Assembly (NCBI GenBank): GCA_021731445.1
Contig: JAKFXK010000018.1
Span: forward strand, 1-45,606
DNA length: 45,606 nucleotides
From: Nevskiaceae bacterium
GTDB lineage: Bacteria > Pseudomonadota > Gammaproteobacteria > Nevskiales > Nevskiaceae
Reading direction: 5' to 3'
The notes under the pieces were generated by a model. That model ran no database searches and was not told where the DNA came from. It saw only the letters and a program-made list of their open reading frames with translations. Made by a program: the position numbers and the translations under genes. This document shows, piece after piece, positions 24,333 to 31,398 of the stretch (positions are counted from its first letter, which is position 1; the number at the start of each line of letters is the position of its first letter).

Positions 24333-25235
24333 ATGACCGTCGATGCCACAACCTTCAAGGCCGTGATGGGCCAGTGGCCCTCCGGCGTCACTGTCATCAC
24401 CACCGTCGATGACAGCGGCCCCGGCGGCATGACGGCGTCGAGTTTTTCCAGCGTCTCACTCAATCCGCCACTGGTGTCGGTGTGCATCGCAAGGCATCTG
24501 GCCATGCACACGCGCATCGACCAGGCCGGGGTGTTCGCGGTGAACATCCTCAGCAAGAACAGCGTCGACGATGGCCGCCGCTTTGCCGGCATGCTGCCGG
24601 GTGTCACCAACAAGTTCGAGGGCGTTGACTACGCCACCGCCGTCACCGGCTCGCCGCTGCTGGCGAACACGCTGGGCTGGGTGGACTGCAAGGTGTGGGC
24701 ACGCCACGACGGCGGCGACCACACCATCTTCGTCGGCGAGGTGCTCGATGCCGGCATCGACAAAACCGCCGCCCCCCTGCTCTACCACTCGCGCAGCTGG
24801 GGGCAGTTTGCGGATGTGCTGGCGAGCGAGGCGACCCTGCTGCGCGCTGGTGCGGAACCCACCGGCAGCGTCGTGGTGACCAACGCCTTTGGCGCTGCCG
24901 CCGCGAGCCCCGCTGCGGTGGAGACCCTCATCAGCCGCGTGCAGGCCACGCTGGCCGAGAGCCCCAATCCGCCGATGTTGGTGCTGGACGATGCCGCCAC
25001 CGCCGCCGACCCGCTGCAACTGCGCCTCGCCATCCAGGCCATCGCCGGCCTCGTCGGCCGCGTGCCGGTGGCGCTGCGCCTGGGCGCCGGGCCGATGGCG
25101 CTGGCAAACGTGCTGGTGGCACTCAAGTCCGGCGTCCGGCATCTGGTGGTGTCACCGGATTCAAGCAGCGCTTATCTCGCCGAGGCGGATGTGGCAACGA
25201 TGTTGAGGCGGATGGGGGTGGGGTTGAGTGGGTAA
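24333..25235 (+). CDS. Flavin reductase domain fused to a degenerate HMG-CoA-lyase-like C-terminal segment
   Basis: A 300-residue protein. Residues 1-165 are an HpaC-like flavin reductase (FMN-binding split barrel): AVMGQWPSGVTVITT, MTASSFSSVSLNPPLVSV and FAVNILSKN are diagnostic. Residues 175-296 are not part of that family. VTNAFGAAAASPAAVETLI resembles the ADTIGAANPAQVRTLM strand of HMG-CoA lyase, and GPMALANVLVALKSGVRH resembles its TRAMGLANAYAALEAGIRR segment. The metal His pair and the GLGGC loop are missing, so this half cannot be a lyase. It may bind a CoA ester, tether a partner, or be a fossil of a gene fusion. The first half would supply reduced flavin to a monooxygenase. ATG 24333 has a strong AGGAG. 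Confidence 0.75.
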   Translation: MTVDATTFKAVMGQWPSGVTVITTVDDSGPGGMTASSFSSVSLNPPLVSVCIARHLAMHTRIDQAGVFAVNILSKNSVDDGRRFAGMLPGVTNKFEGVDYATAVTGSPLLANTLGWVDCKVWARHDGGDHTIFVGEVLDAGIDKTAAPLLYHSRSWGQFADVLASEATLLRAGAEPTGSVVVTNAFGAAAASPAAVETLISRVQATLAESPNPPMLVLDDAATAADPLQLRLAIQAIAGLVGRVPVALRLGAGPMALANVLVALKSGVRHLVVSPDSSSAYLAEADVATMLRRMGVGLSG

Positions 25236-25292
25236 GCGCAGCGCTTTCGGGTGGCGGTTCTTGATCAGCAGCGGATGGCCGCAGCAGCGCTT

Positions 25293-26507
25293 TCAAAGAC
25301 CTTGCTGTGACTGCGTTTTTGTTCCGACCGCAATACCTGTTTCACCAATGACGAAACGATTCCGCCCACTGCCCTTGGCTGAATAAAGAGCCAAATCAGC
25401 CTGACGAAGTGCATTTTTGATCGCGGCCGGGACATTTTCGAACTCCGGTTGAATGCATGCAACACCGATACTGATCGTGACCCGAGCCTCGCCACCGTCG
25501 GCCAGACCAACCCTCAAGCTCTCCACCGCCGCCCGAATCCTGTCGGCGATGTTGGCAGCATCTTCCCTGCCGATCCCGTAGGCCAGGGCGACAAACTCTT
25601 CTCCGCCGTAACGAGCTGCAATGTCCATGGGCCGGCACAACAGACTCTTGATGGCCTGTCCGACGCTCTGCAGGCAATGATCGCCTTCGATATGGCCGTA
25701 TCGATCGTTGTAGGCCTTGAAGTGATCGACATCGAGCAGGAAGACCGCCAGTGGATCGCGCTGCCGCGCCGCCTGCCGCCAAGCGGTGTCGAAATGGCGC
25801 ATGGCGGCGTGGCGATTGGGCAACAGTGTCAACGAATCGTGCTCGGCGCGAAAATTGGCCACCGACTCGGTCAGGAACAATTTCCGCAGCAGCAGTTCGC
25901 GCGAATAAGCCCCCATCACTCCGATCACGGCCATGCAGGCCAAGTGAAATGCCTGGGTCGCAATCAGCTTTGAATCTCCTCCCAGCATCAACGAGCCGAT
26001 CAGGTAAGCCGTGATGGCTGGCAGGCAGGAAACAAAACTAGTAAACGCACGAAGGCCGGTCATGAAGAAAACGAAGGCCATCATCAGCAACATGCTTTCG
26101 TAGGGTAGCGGGGTAGCCATGGCTCTCGCTTCGAGCAGCACTGCTACGAACCCTGCCCATACCAGGGTCAAAATGACCCAGCTTGCCCACGCAAAGCTAT
26201 CCCGGAGTCGGGCGCTGAAGGTCGGCCAAAGGGCCAGCAACATGACTGGAATGATGAATCCGCAGCGGGTCGAGACCGTCCAGAGCCAAGTTTCTCGGGG
26301 ATAAACGATGATGTCCTTGAGCGAGAACATCAGAAAAATGAAGATTCCGACGATCAGACCGATTCGGATCCGGCGGCGGTGGTTGGTCCAGTAGTGTTGG
26401 AGAAATTCCCTTTCAAGGTCTGGTTCAAAACGCAGCTTGGCGAAACCCTTCGCCAACTGGGCTGCGTGCGGACTGGTTTGATTCTCCGCAAATTGACTAT
26501 TGGTCAT
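25293..26507 (-). CDS. Membrane-bound diguanylate cyclase (GGDEF)
   Basis: A 404-residue protein with about six membrane helices (residues 48-205) and a C-terminal GGDEF domain. GGEEF is at 301-305, the metal Asp region LLDVDHFKAYNDRYGH at 258-272, and the inhibitory I-site RPMD at 292-295, exactly five residues before GGEEF. It should make cyclic di-GMP and be product-inhibited. The membrane part could sense a ligand but I do not recognise a named sensor domain. A strong GGGAGAAA ribosome site precedes ATG 26507. It is convergent with the flavin reductase gene and has no regulatory site of the A-F type in front, so it looks like a bystander between two catabolic operons. Confidence 0.9.
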   Translation of the reverse strand: MTNSQFAENQTSPHAAQLAKGFAKLRFEPDLEREFLQHYWTNHRRRIRIGLIVGIFIFLMFSLKDIIVYPRETWLWTVSTRCGFIIPVMLLALWPTFSARLRDSFAWASWVILTLVWAGFVAVLLEARAMATPLPYESMLLMMAFVFFMTGLRAFTSFVSCLPAITAYLIGSLMLGGDSKLIATQAFHLACMAVIGVMGAYSRELLLRKLFLTESVANFRAEHDSLTLLPNRHAAMRHFDTAWRQAARQRDPLAVFLLDVDHFKAYNDRYGHIEGDHCLQSVGQAIKSLLCRPMDIAARYGGEEFVALAYGIGREDAANIADRIRAAVESLRVGLADGGEARVTISIGVACIQPEFENVPAAIKNALRQADLALYSAKGSGRNRFVIGETGIAVGTKTQSQQGL

Positions 26508-26752
26508 GGAGTTTCTCCCTTAGTTATGAGAATAAGTGGTGACTTATGAATCATCGCCACTAATAGATGCCGTCCATGCTCGGCACCCAGCATGAAACTG
26601 GCACTGTCCAGATCAGAACATGCCCTCTAAGTCTGGCGGCCCTTTTTAGGGTTTAGCCTTCTGAGCGCGCGCCATCGTAGCCATTGCGCGAAGGGGGCGA
26701 AAATCGACCGAAACATGTCGACGACCCTCAGGGGGTCGGCTGCTTGGTGCTG
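26508..26752. other. Non-coding gap of 245 bases between diguanylate cyclase and lyase genes
   Basis: No credible gene was seen. It is less GC-rich than the surroundings in its first 120 bases and holds the promoter side of the cyclase gene. GGCCCTTTTTAGGG at about 26639 is a weak palindrome without a clear T run. It does not contain the TTGATATA-type site. Confidence 0.5.
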
Positions 26753-27619
26753 CTAGCCACCATACCGCTCAGAGATCGCCAGCAACTCCGGCGCACCCAG
26801 CACCGCATTGATGCGGTTCAAGTCGATCAGCCCGGCATAGCCCTTGGTGCTGCCGTGCTGCCGGATGTGCGCCAGCAGCGCCTGCGCCTGCGGCACGAAC
26901 AGGTGCAGCAGCGCCGCCGGGTAGAGCGCGATGCGGTAGCCGAGTTGTTCCAGTGTCGCGGCATCTCCCACCGGTGAGCCGCCGCCTTCGACCAGGTTGT
27001 GGACGAGCGGGATGCGCGCAGCAAAGCGGCGCGTGATCTCGTGCATTTGCTCGAGGCTTTTCGGCGCTTCGATGAACAGGGCATCGGCACCGGCTTGCAG
27101 ATATTGCTCGGCGCGGTCGAGCGCGTCATCGAAGCCAGAGACGCCGAGCGCATCGGTGCGGGCGATGATGAGCGTGTCGGCATCGTGGCGGGCATCGAGT
27201 GCGGCCTTGATCTTGCCCACCATCTCACTGGCGCTGATCACCTGCTTGCCCGCCATGTGGCCGCAGCGTTTCGGCATCACTTGGTCTTCCATCTGCAAGG
27301 CAGAGGCACCGGCGCGCTCGAACACGCGCACCGTGCGCTGCACGTTGAGGGCGTTGCCGAAGCCGGTGTCCATATCGGCGATCAGCGGCAGCGCCACCCG
27401 CTCGCGCATCAGCGCGACGCTATCGGCCACCTCGCTCATCGACACCAGCCCCATGTCGGGCCGGCCGTGTCGGGCGAAGGCGATGCAGGCACCAGAGACA
27501 AAGCCCAGCTCGAAGCCCGCCTGCTCGGCGAGCAGGGCGGTGAGGCCGTCGTAGACGCCGGGCGCGCGCAGGCAGTGGCCTCGTGCGAGGGCGTCACGGA
27601 GTTGGCGGGCGTGGGGCAT
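26753..27619 (-). CDS. Isocitrate lyase/PEP mutase family lyase (2,3-dimethylmalate-lyase-like)
   Basis: A 288-residue enzyme. APGVYDGLTALLAEQAGF near the start, metal Asp pair D82/D84 in ADMDTGFGN, the ALQMEDQ strand, and the lyase loop KRCGH (117-121) with catalytic Cys119. The Cys loop marks true lyases (isocitrate, methylisocitrate, dimethylmalate) as opposed to mutases. 2,3-Dimethylmalate lyase, known from nicotinate fermentation, splits dimethylmalate into pyruvate and propionate. That is exactly what would follow hydration of a dialkylmaleate by the LeuC/LeuD-like enzymes here. The start at 27619 is chosen over 27634 because GGAAAGG lies between the two ATGs. It follows the racemase-like gene B in a two-gene operon behind regulatory site D, with a palindromic repeat between. 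Confidence 0.8.
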   Translation of the reverse strand: MPHARQLRDALARGHCLRAPGVYDGLTALLAEQAGFELGFVSGACIAFARHGRPDMGLVSMSEVADSVALMRERVALPLIADMDTGFGNALNVQRTVRVFERAGASALQMEDQVMPKRCGHMAGKQVISASEMVGKIKAALDARHDADTLIIARTDALGVSGFDDALDRAEQYLQAGADALFIEAPKSLEQMHEITRRFAARIPLVHNLVEGGGSPVGDAATLEQLGYRIALYPAALLHLFVPQAQALLAHIRQHGSTKGYAGLIDLNRINAVLGAPELLAISERYGG

Positions 27620-27657
27620 GGGTGGCCTTTCCATGTGAGAGCGGCGCTCCTGGGTTC

Positions 27658-27740
27658 GTCATACCGGCGAAAGCCGGTATCCAGTGGTTGAGACGGAGGA
27701 ATGCTGGCTGGGACTGGATTCCGGCTTTCGCCGGAATGAC
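27658..27740. repeat. REP-doublet-like inverted repeat, ccggcgaaagccgg variant
   Basis: GTCATACCGGCGAAAGCCGG and CCGGCTTTCGCCGGAATGAC enclose a short core, between the racemase-like and lyase genes. It is the same subtype as 11824-11906. Confidence 0.85.
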
Positions 27741-27754
27741 GGTGGATGGAGGGA

Positions 27755-28534
27755 TCAATGTTCTTCCAGCAGCCGCCCATAACCGCTGATGCGGTCGCGG
27801 ATGCCCTGACTGCGCAGCGCATGCCAAAAGGTCAGCGCATTGATGGCGAGCACCGGCTTGTTCAACTCGCGTTCGAGCTGGGCGGCCAACTCGACGAAAT
27901 AGAGGTTGGTGCCGGCTTGCAGAATCAGGTCCACATCGTCGCCATCCACCTCGCGCACCATCGCGCGGGTCTTGGCGAAGGGCTCGTGTGCGATCTCCAC
28001 CGGCCCCGGCGAGCGGTGGCCGCGGATTTGCACCACCTCGTAGCCGATGTCGCTCAGAAACTTTACCACCATGCCGTCGCCCACCGCCATGTAGGGCGTG
28101 ATCACGCCGATGCGCTTCACACCGGGGAAACAGGCGAGCGCATCCTGAATGGCCTGCGCGCCAAAGGTGATGCCGCAGCCGCCGGCCTCCATGGCAATGT
28201 CGTTGTAGCGCTTGAACTCACGGTCACTGCGCTCCTTGCCGTCCCAGAAAGTCTCGGCGGAGTAGCCAAAGATCACATGGTCGGGCCGCATCGTCAGCGC
28301 ATCGCGCAGGCCCTGCTCGGTGGCGGCACCAATGGCCTTCACCATGTTAACGAAGTCGTCTTCGGTGACCACCTTGAACGGCGGGATCACGCAGGCGCGC
28401 GTGGCCAGCACCACCCCGGTCGGGCACATGCGGTGGTATTCGGTTTCCACCGCCGTGTTGGTGGAGGGCACCAGCACCGCAAATTTTTTGCGGTAGCCGT
28501 AGTAGTCGGTTCCGTAACCGTAGGCGTCCAGCAC
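27755..28534 (-). CDS. Asp/Glu racemase superfamily protein (maleate-isomerase-like) B, lacking both usual cysteines
   Basis: A 259-residue paralogue of 12980-13756: FAVLVPSTNTAVETEYHRM, RIGVITPYMAVGDGMVVKFL and PVLAINALTFWHALRSQGI. At the two catalytic cysteine regions it reads FGYSAETFWDG (Ser92) and ILQAGTNLYFVE (Ala207). Cysteine-based isomerase or racemase chemistry is therefore unlikely, and a hydrolase, decarboxylase or binding function must be considered. Other cysteines (C37, C48, C120, C135) lie away from the motif positions. The GTG start at 28534 has GGAG six bases upstream. It heads the operon with the dimethylmalate-lyase-like gene, right beside regulatory site D. Confidence 0.72.
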   Translation of the reverse strand: MLDAYGYGTDYYGYRKKFAVLVPSTNTAVETEYHRMCPTGVVLATRACVIPPFKVVTEDDFVNMVKAIGAATEQGLRDALTMRPDHVIFGYSAETFWDGKERSDREFKRYNDIAMEAGGCGITFGAQAIQDALACFPGVKRIGVITPYMAVGDGMVVKFLSDIGYEVVQIRGHRSPGPVEIAHEPFAKTRAMVREVDGDDVDLILQAGTNLYFVELAAQLERELNKPVLAINALTFWHALRSQGIRDRISGYGRLLEEH

Positions 28535-28554
28535 GCGATGCTCCGGGGCGAGTA

Positions 28555-28576
28555 AATGTATTATTAATATACCAAT
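28555..28576. promoter_or_regulatory. Regulatory site D: AATGTATTATTAATATA motif in a divergent promoter region
   Basis: AATGTATTATTAATATACCA then AT, within the 77-base gap between the divergent racemase-like gene B (start 28534) and the SDR gene (28612). It matches site A and the reverse complement of site F over AATGTATTAT.AATAT. Confidence 0.5.
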
Positions 28577-28611
28577 ATGTTTGACGTGGGATTTTTAAGG
28601 ATTTTTTGCGC

Positions 28612-29322
28612 ATGGCTGCAGCACAGGTCGCACTCGTCACCGGCGGCAATCGCGGCATTGGTTTTGCCATTGCGCAGCAGCTCGGTGCGCGCGGCATCCG
28701 GGTGGTGATCACCGCCCGCAATGCGGCCCAGGGTGAGGCCGCAGTGGCCGCATTGCAGGCCGCAGGCGCGGATGCGCACTGCCTGCAACTCGATGTCGCC
28801 GATGCGGCGAGCCGCCAGCAGGCCGTCGCACAGCTGCTGCAAGCCCACGGCCGCATCGACATTCTCGTCAACAACGCCGGCGTCGCACTCGACAAATGGG
28901 TGCCGACGCAGCAGCTCGATCTCGACGTGCTGCGCGCGACGATGGAAACCAATCTCTACGGCCCGCTGCACCTCTGCCAGCTGCTGCTGCCGGCAATGCG
29001 CGCACAGGGCCGTGGCCGCATCGTCAATCTCTCCAGCGAACTCGGCTCGCTCTCCGCGAGCAACATGGGCGGCAGTGCGGCGTATCGCATGAGCAAGACC
29101 GCGCTCAACATGCTGACGCGCCTGCTGGCGCTGGAGCTGAAGGACAGCCCGGACATTCTCGTCAACGCCGCCGCCCCCGGCTGGGTGAAAACCGAACTGG
29201 GTGGCGACGACGCACCGCGCAGCACCGAAGAAGGCGCGCACACGCCGGTGTGGCTGGCAACGCTGCCGGCGGGCGGGCCGAGCGGCGGCTTCTTTCGCGA
29301 CGAGGCGGCCTACCCTTGGTAA
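28612..29322 (+). CDS. Short-chain dehydrogenase (carbonyl-reductase-like)
   Basis: A 236-residue classical SDR. VALVTGGNRGIGFAIAQQLG binds the cofactor, ILVNNAGVALD is the NNAG motif, IVNLSSELGSLS carries the Ser, and YRMSKTALNML the Tyr/Lys pair. The pattern is nearest to monomeric carbonyl reductases such as those acting on menthone or quinones, not to the NOL-like pair in this window. ATG 28612 (AAGG 11 bases upstream) is preferred to TTG 28606. It opens the five-gene operon behind site D and overlaps the next start by one base (TAATG). It probably reduces or oxidises a carbonyl or alcohol intermediate. Confidence 0.8.
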   Translation: MAAAQVALVTGGNRGIGFAIAQQLGARGIRVVITARNAAQGEAAVAALQAAGADAHCLQLDVADAASRQQAVAQLLQAHGRIDILVNNAGVALDKWVPTQQLDLDVLRATMETNLYGPLHLCQLLLPAMRAQGRGRIVNLSSELGSLSASNMGGSAAYRMSKTALNMLTRLLALELKDSPDILVNAAAPGWVKTELGGDDAPRSTEEGAHTPVWLATLPAGGPSGGFFRDEAAYPW

Positions 29323-30293
29323 TGCCGCCCAAAGTTTTCGTCACCCGCGCCCTGCCGGGCACTGCCCTGGCGCAGCTCGCCGCCGCGACCTCGCTGCGCT
29401 GCTGGCCCGGCCCTCTGCCCATCACCGCCGCACAGCTGCGCACAGAGCTGCGCGACGCCGAGGGCCTGCTCTGCCTGCTCACGGATTGCATCGACGAGCC
29501 CTTGCTCGCCGCCGCACCGGCGCTGCGCGTGGTGTCGAGCTGCTCGGTGGGGGTGGATCACGTCGAGGTCGCCGCACTCACCCGCCGCCGCATTCCGCTC
29601 GGCCACACACCGGGCGTGCTGGTGGAGGCCACCGCCGATCTCACTTTTGCCCTGCTGCTGGCTGCGGCGCGACGCATCACCGAGGCTGAACGCTTCGTGC
29701 GCGAGAACCAGTGGACGCCATCGCGCCGCTGGGAGCCGGAGCTGTTGCTGGGCAAAGACCTGCACGGTGCCACACTGGGGCTGATCGGCCTCGGTGCCAT
29801 CGGCCAGGCCGTGGCGCGCCGCGCGCAGGGCTTTGGCCTGCGCGTGATCGGCTGGACCCCTTCAGGCCGCAGCGTGCCCGGTGTGACGGCGGCAAGCTTC
29901 GAGAAGGTGCTGGCGCAATCCGATTTCATCAGCCTGCATCTCGCCCTGAGTGCGCAGACGACCCGGCTCATCAATGCCGCAGCACTGGCGCAGATGCGGG
30001 GCGATGCCATTCTCATCAACACCGCACGCGGCGGGCTGGTGGATGAGGCCGCACTGCTTGCCGCCCTGCGCACGAAACAGCTCGGTGCCGCAGCGCTCGA
30101 TGTGTTCGAGCAGGAACCTCTCGCCGCCGACCACCCGCTGCTGGCGCTGCCCAATGTGGTGATTGCGCCGCACATCGGCAGCGCCACTCTCGGCACCCGC
30201 TCGCGCATGGCGCAGCTGGCAGTCGATAACCTTCTCGCAGGCTTGCAGGGCCGGCCCATGCCGCATTGCGCGAACCCCGAGGTTTATTCATGA
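29322..30293 (+). CDS. D-2-hydroxyacid dehydrogenase (glyoxylate/hydroxypyruvate reductase type)
   Basis: A 323-residue enzyme of standard length. LGLIGLGAIGQAVARRAQGF is the NAD(P) motif; the catalytic Arg lies in INTARGGLVDEAAL, the Glu in DVFEQEP, and the His in VIAPHIGSATLGTR. It interconverts 2-oxoacids and D-2-hydroxyacids. The TAATG junction with the SDR gene and ATGA junction with the VOC gene show a tight operon. With the FAD oxidase at 31395 and the glycerate-kinase-like gene at 42551, it may handle a two- or three-carbon product (glyoxylate, hydroxypyruvate), or act on an alkylated hydroxydiacid. Which one is open. Confidence 0.85.
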   Translation: MPPKVFVTRALPGTALAQLAAATSLRCWPGPLPITAAQLRTELRDAEGLLCLLTDCIDEPLLAAAPALRVVSSCSVGVDHVEVAALTRRRIPLGHTPGVLVEATADLTFALLLAAARRITEAERFVRENQWTPSRRWEPELLLGKDLHGATLGLIGLGAIGQAVARRAQGFGLRVIGWTPSGRSVPGVTAASFEKVLAQSDFISLHLALSAQTTRLINAAALAQMRGDAILINTARGGLVDEAALLAALRTKQLGAAALDVFEQEPLAADHPLLALPNVVIAPHIGSATLGTRSRMAQLAVDNLLAGLQGRPMPHCANPEVYS

Positions 30294-30745
30294 CCCTGCC
30301 CGGCACCGTCAGCCGGCACCTGCGCGGCCTGCGCCATGCGGGCGTGGTGACTGAAGACCGCGAGGCGCTGATTGCCCGCATGCAGGCGATCTTCGGCATT
30401 GCCGAGGCCGACATCGTGCGCATCCCTGCAGGCGACGAACCGGCCGATCCGTCCATTGAAACGCGCTTCGCGTTTTTCAGCATTGGCGGCGTGCCGCTGG
30501 AGGTGATTGAGCCGGTGTCGGAGCAGTTCAAACACATCCTGCTCGGCAGTGGCCGCGGCGTGAACCACCTCTGCTACAACGTCGACGATCTGCCGGCTGC
30601 CATCGCCGCCATGCAGGCCGCTGGCGTGCGGCTGGGCCATGTGACGCCGGACGGCATGATCACCCTGCCGCATGCGCGCATGGCCTATTTCAACCCGCAG
30701 GACACTGCCGGCCTGCTGATCGAGTTCGTCGAGCCACGCCGATGA
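30290..30745 (+). CDS. VOC-family protein (methylmalonyl-CoA epimerase-like)
   Basis: A 151-residue vicinal-oxygen-chelate protein. Metal ligands are probably the His of LRHAGVVTED, the His of GVNHLCYNVDDL and the Glu of LLIEFVEP, an arrangement like methylmalonyl-CoA epimerase and glyoxalase. ATG 30290 overlaps the previous stop by 4 bases; the ATG further up belongs to a read-through frame. Propionyl-CoA from a dimethylmalate-type cleavage would need methylmalonyl-CoA epimerase, so this activity would fit, though no mutase or carboxylase gene is near. A dioxygenase or isomerase of the same fold is an alternative. Confidence 0.75.
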   Translation: MTLPGTVSRHLRGLRHAGVVTEDREALIARMQAIFGIAEADIVRIPAGDEPADPSIETRFAFFSIGGVPLEVIEPVSEQFKHILLGSGRGVNHLCYNVDDLPAAIAAMQAAGVRLGHVTPDGMITLPHARMAYFNPQDTAGLLIEFVEPRR

Positions 30746-31398
30746 GCGAGCTGGCGCGCGGGGTCTACCGCTACTGGCGCGATGGCCAGTTGCAGGCCAT
30801 CACCGAACCCTGGCGGCTGCTGGCCGCGCCCGCTGGCCTGCTGCTGCGCGGCAAGCGGCTGGTGGATGGCCTGCCGTTTCTCGATATCGAAGCCGACTAC
30901 CAGGGCGCGCGCTGCACCGGCCTGCGCCTGCACTGGCAGCCACCGGCGCCGGAGGCGCTCCGCAGTGTGGAATACCAGTTGCGCGACGACGGCCTGCTGC
31001 GCTGGCGCTTCGAGCAGGAGACGCACTTCCGCGAGCAGGCCCTGGCTGCCGATGCCCTGCTGTTCCCGCTGCTGCGCGCGGCCACCGGCCCGCTGCTCGG
31101 CGCGCTCGGCGCCGCTGCGCGCAGCGTGGTGCTGCCCTGCATCCGCAATGCCGCTGATGCGGCGAGTTTCCTGCACCCCATCCACTCATCACGCCACGTG
31201 AGCACGCCGGTGCAGGCTGGTGATCAGCCGCCGACGCTGCGCTACCACGGCGGTGAATACGGGGCTGAGGGCTGCGACTGCTGGCTCGACAGCCACGGCC
31301 TGTTGCAGCGCTATCACTGGCACTCGCCACAGGGCGTGTGGGATGTGCGGCTGGAGGAGCTGCACTGCGCCGAAACCTTCCGGGGCTTTGCCGGATGA
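30742..31398 (+). CDS. Unrecognised protein in the SDR-FAD oxidase operon
   Basis: A 218-residue protein that I cannot assign. It is coupled at both ends by ATGA overlaps, so it is a real and integral part of the operon. It has no signal peptide; residues about 105-125 (LLRAATGPLLGALGAAARSVV) are only mildly hydrophobic. Trp, His and acidic residues are frequent (YRYWRDGQ, LRWRFEQETHFREQ, RYHGGEYGAEGCDCW, RYHWHSPQG). The size and the beta-rich C-terminal half allow a small metal- or tetrapyrrole-binding enzyme; I looked for the Mg-dechelatase (SGR) pattern and did not find it. Function unknown. Confidence 0.6.
   Translation: MSELARGVYRYWRDGQLQAITEPWRLLAAPAGLLLRGKRLVDGLPFLDIEADYQGARCTGLRLHWQPPAPEALRSVEYQLRDDGLLRWRFEQETHFREQALAADALLFPLLRAATGPLLGALGAAARSVVLPCIRNAADAASFLHPIHSSRHVSTPVQAGDQPPTLRYHGGEYGAEGCDCWLDSHGLLQRYHWHSPQGVWDVRLEELHCAETFRGFAG

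Noticed and set aside
25293-26507. Diguanylate cyclase as part of the catabolic regulon
   Set aside because: It has no A-F type site upstream and stands alone between two operons in convergent/tandem position; no functional link is visible.
30742-31398. Mg-dechelatase (SGR/NYE family)
   Set aside because: I compared it with what I remember of the SGR motifs (conserved His/Cys region, W.NRLQ.DEVVAEW) and could not match it; left as unknown.
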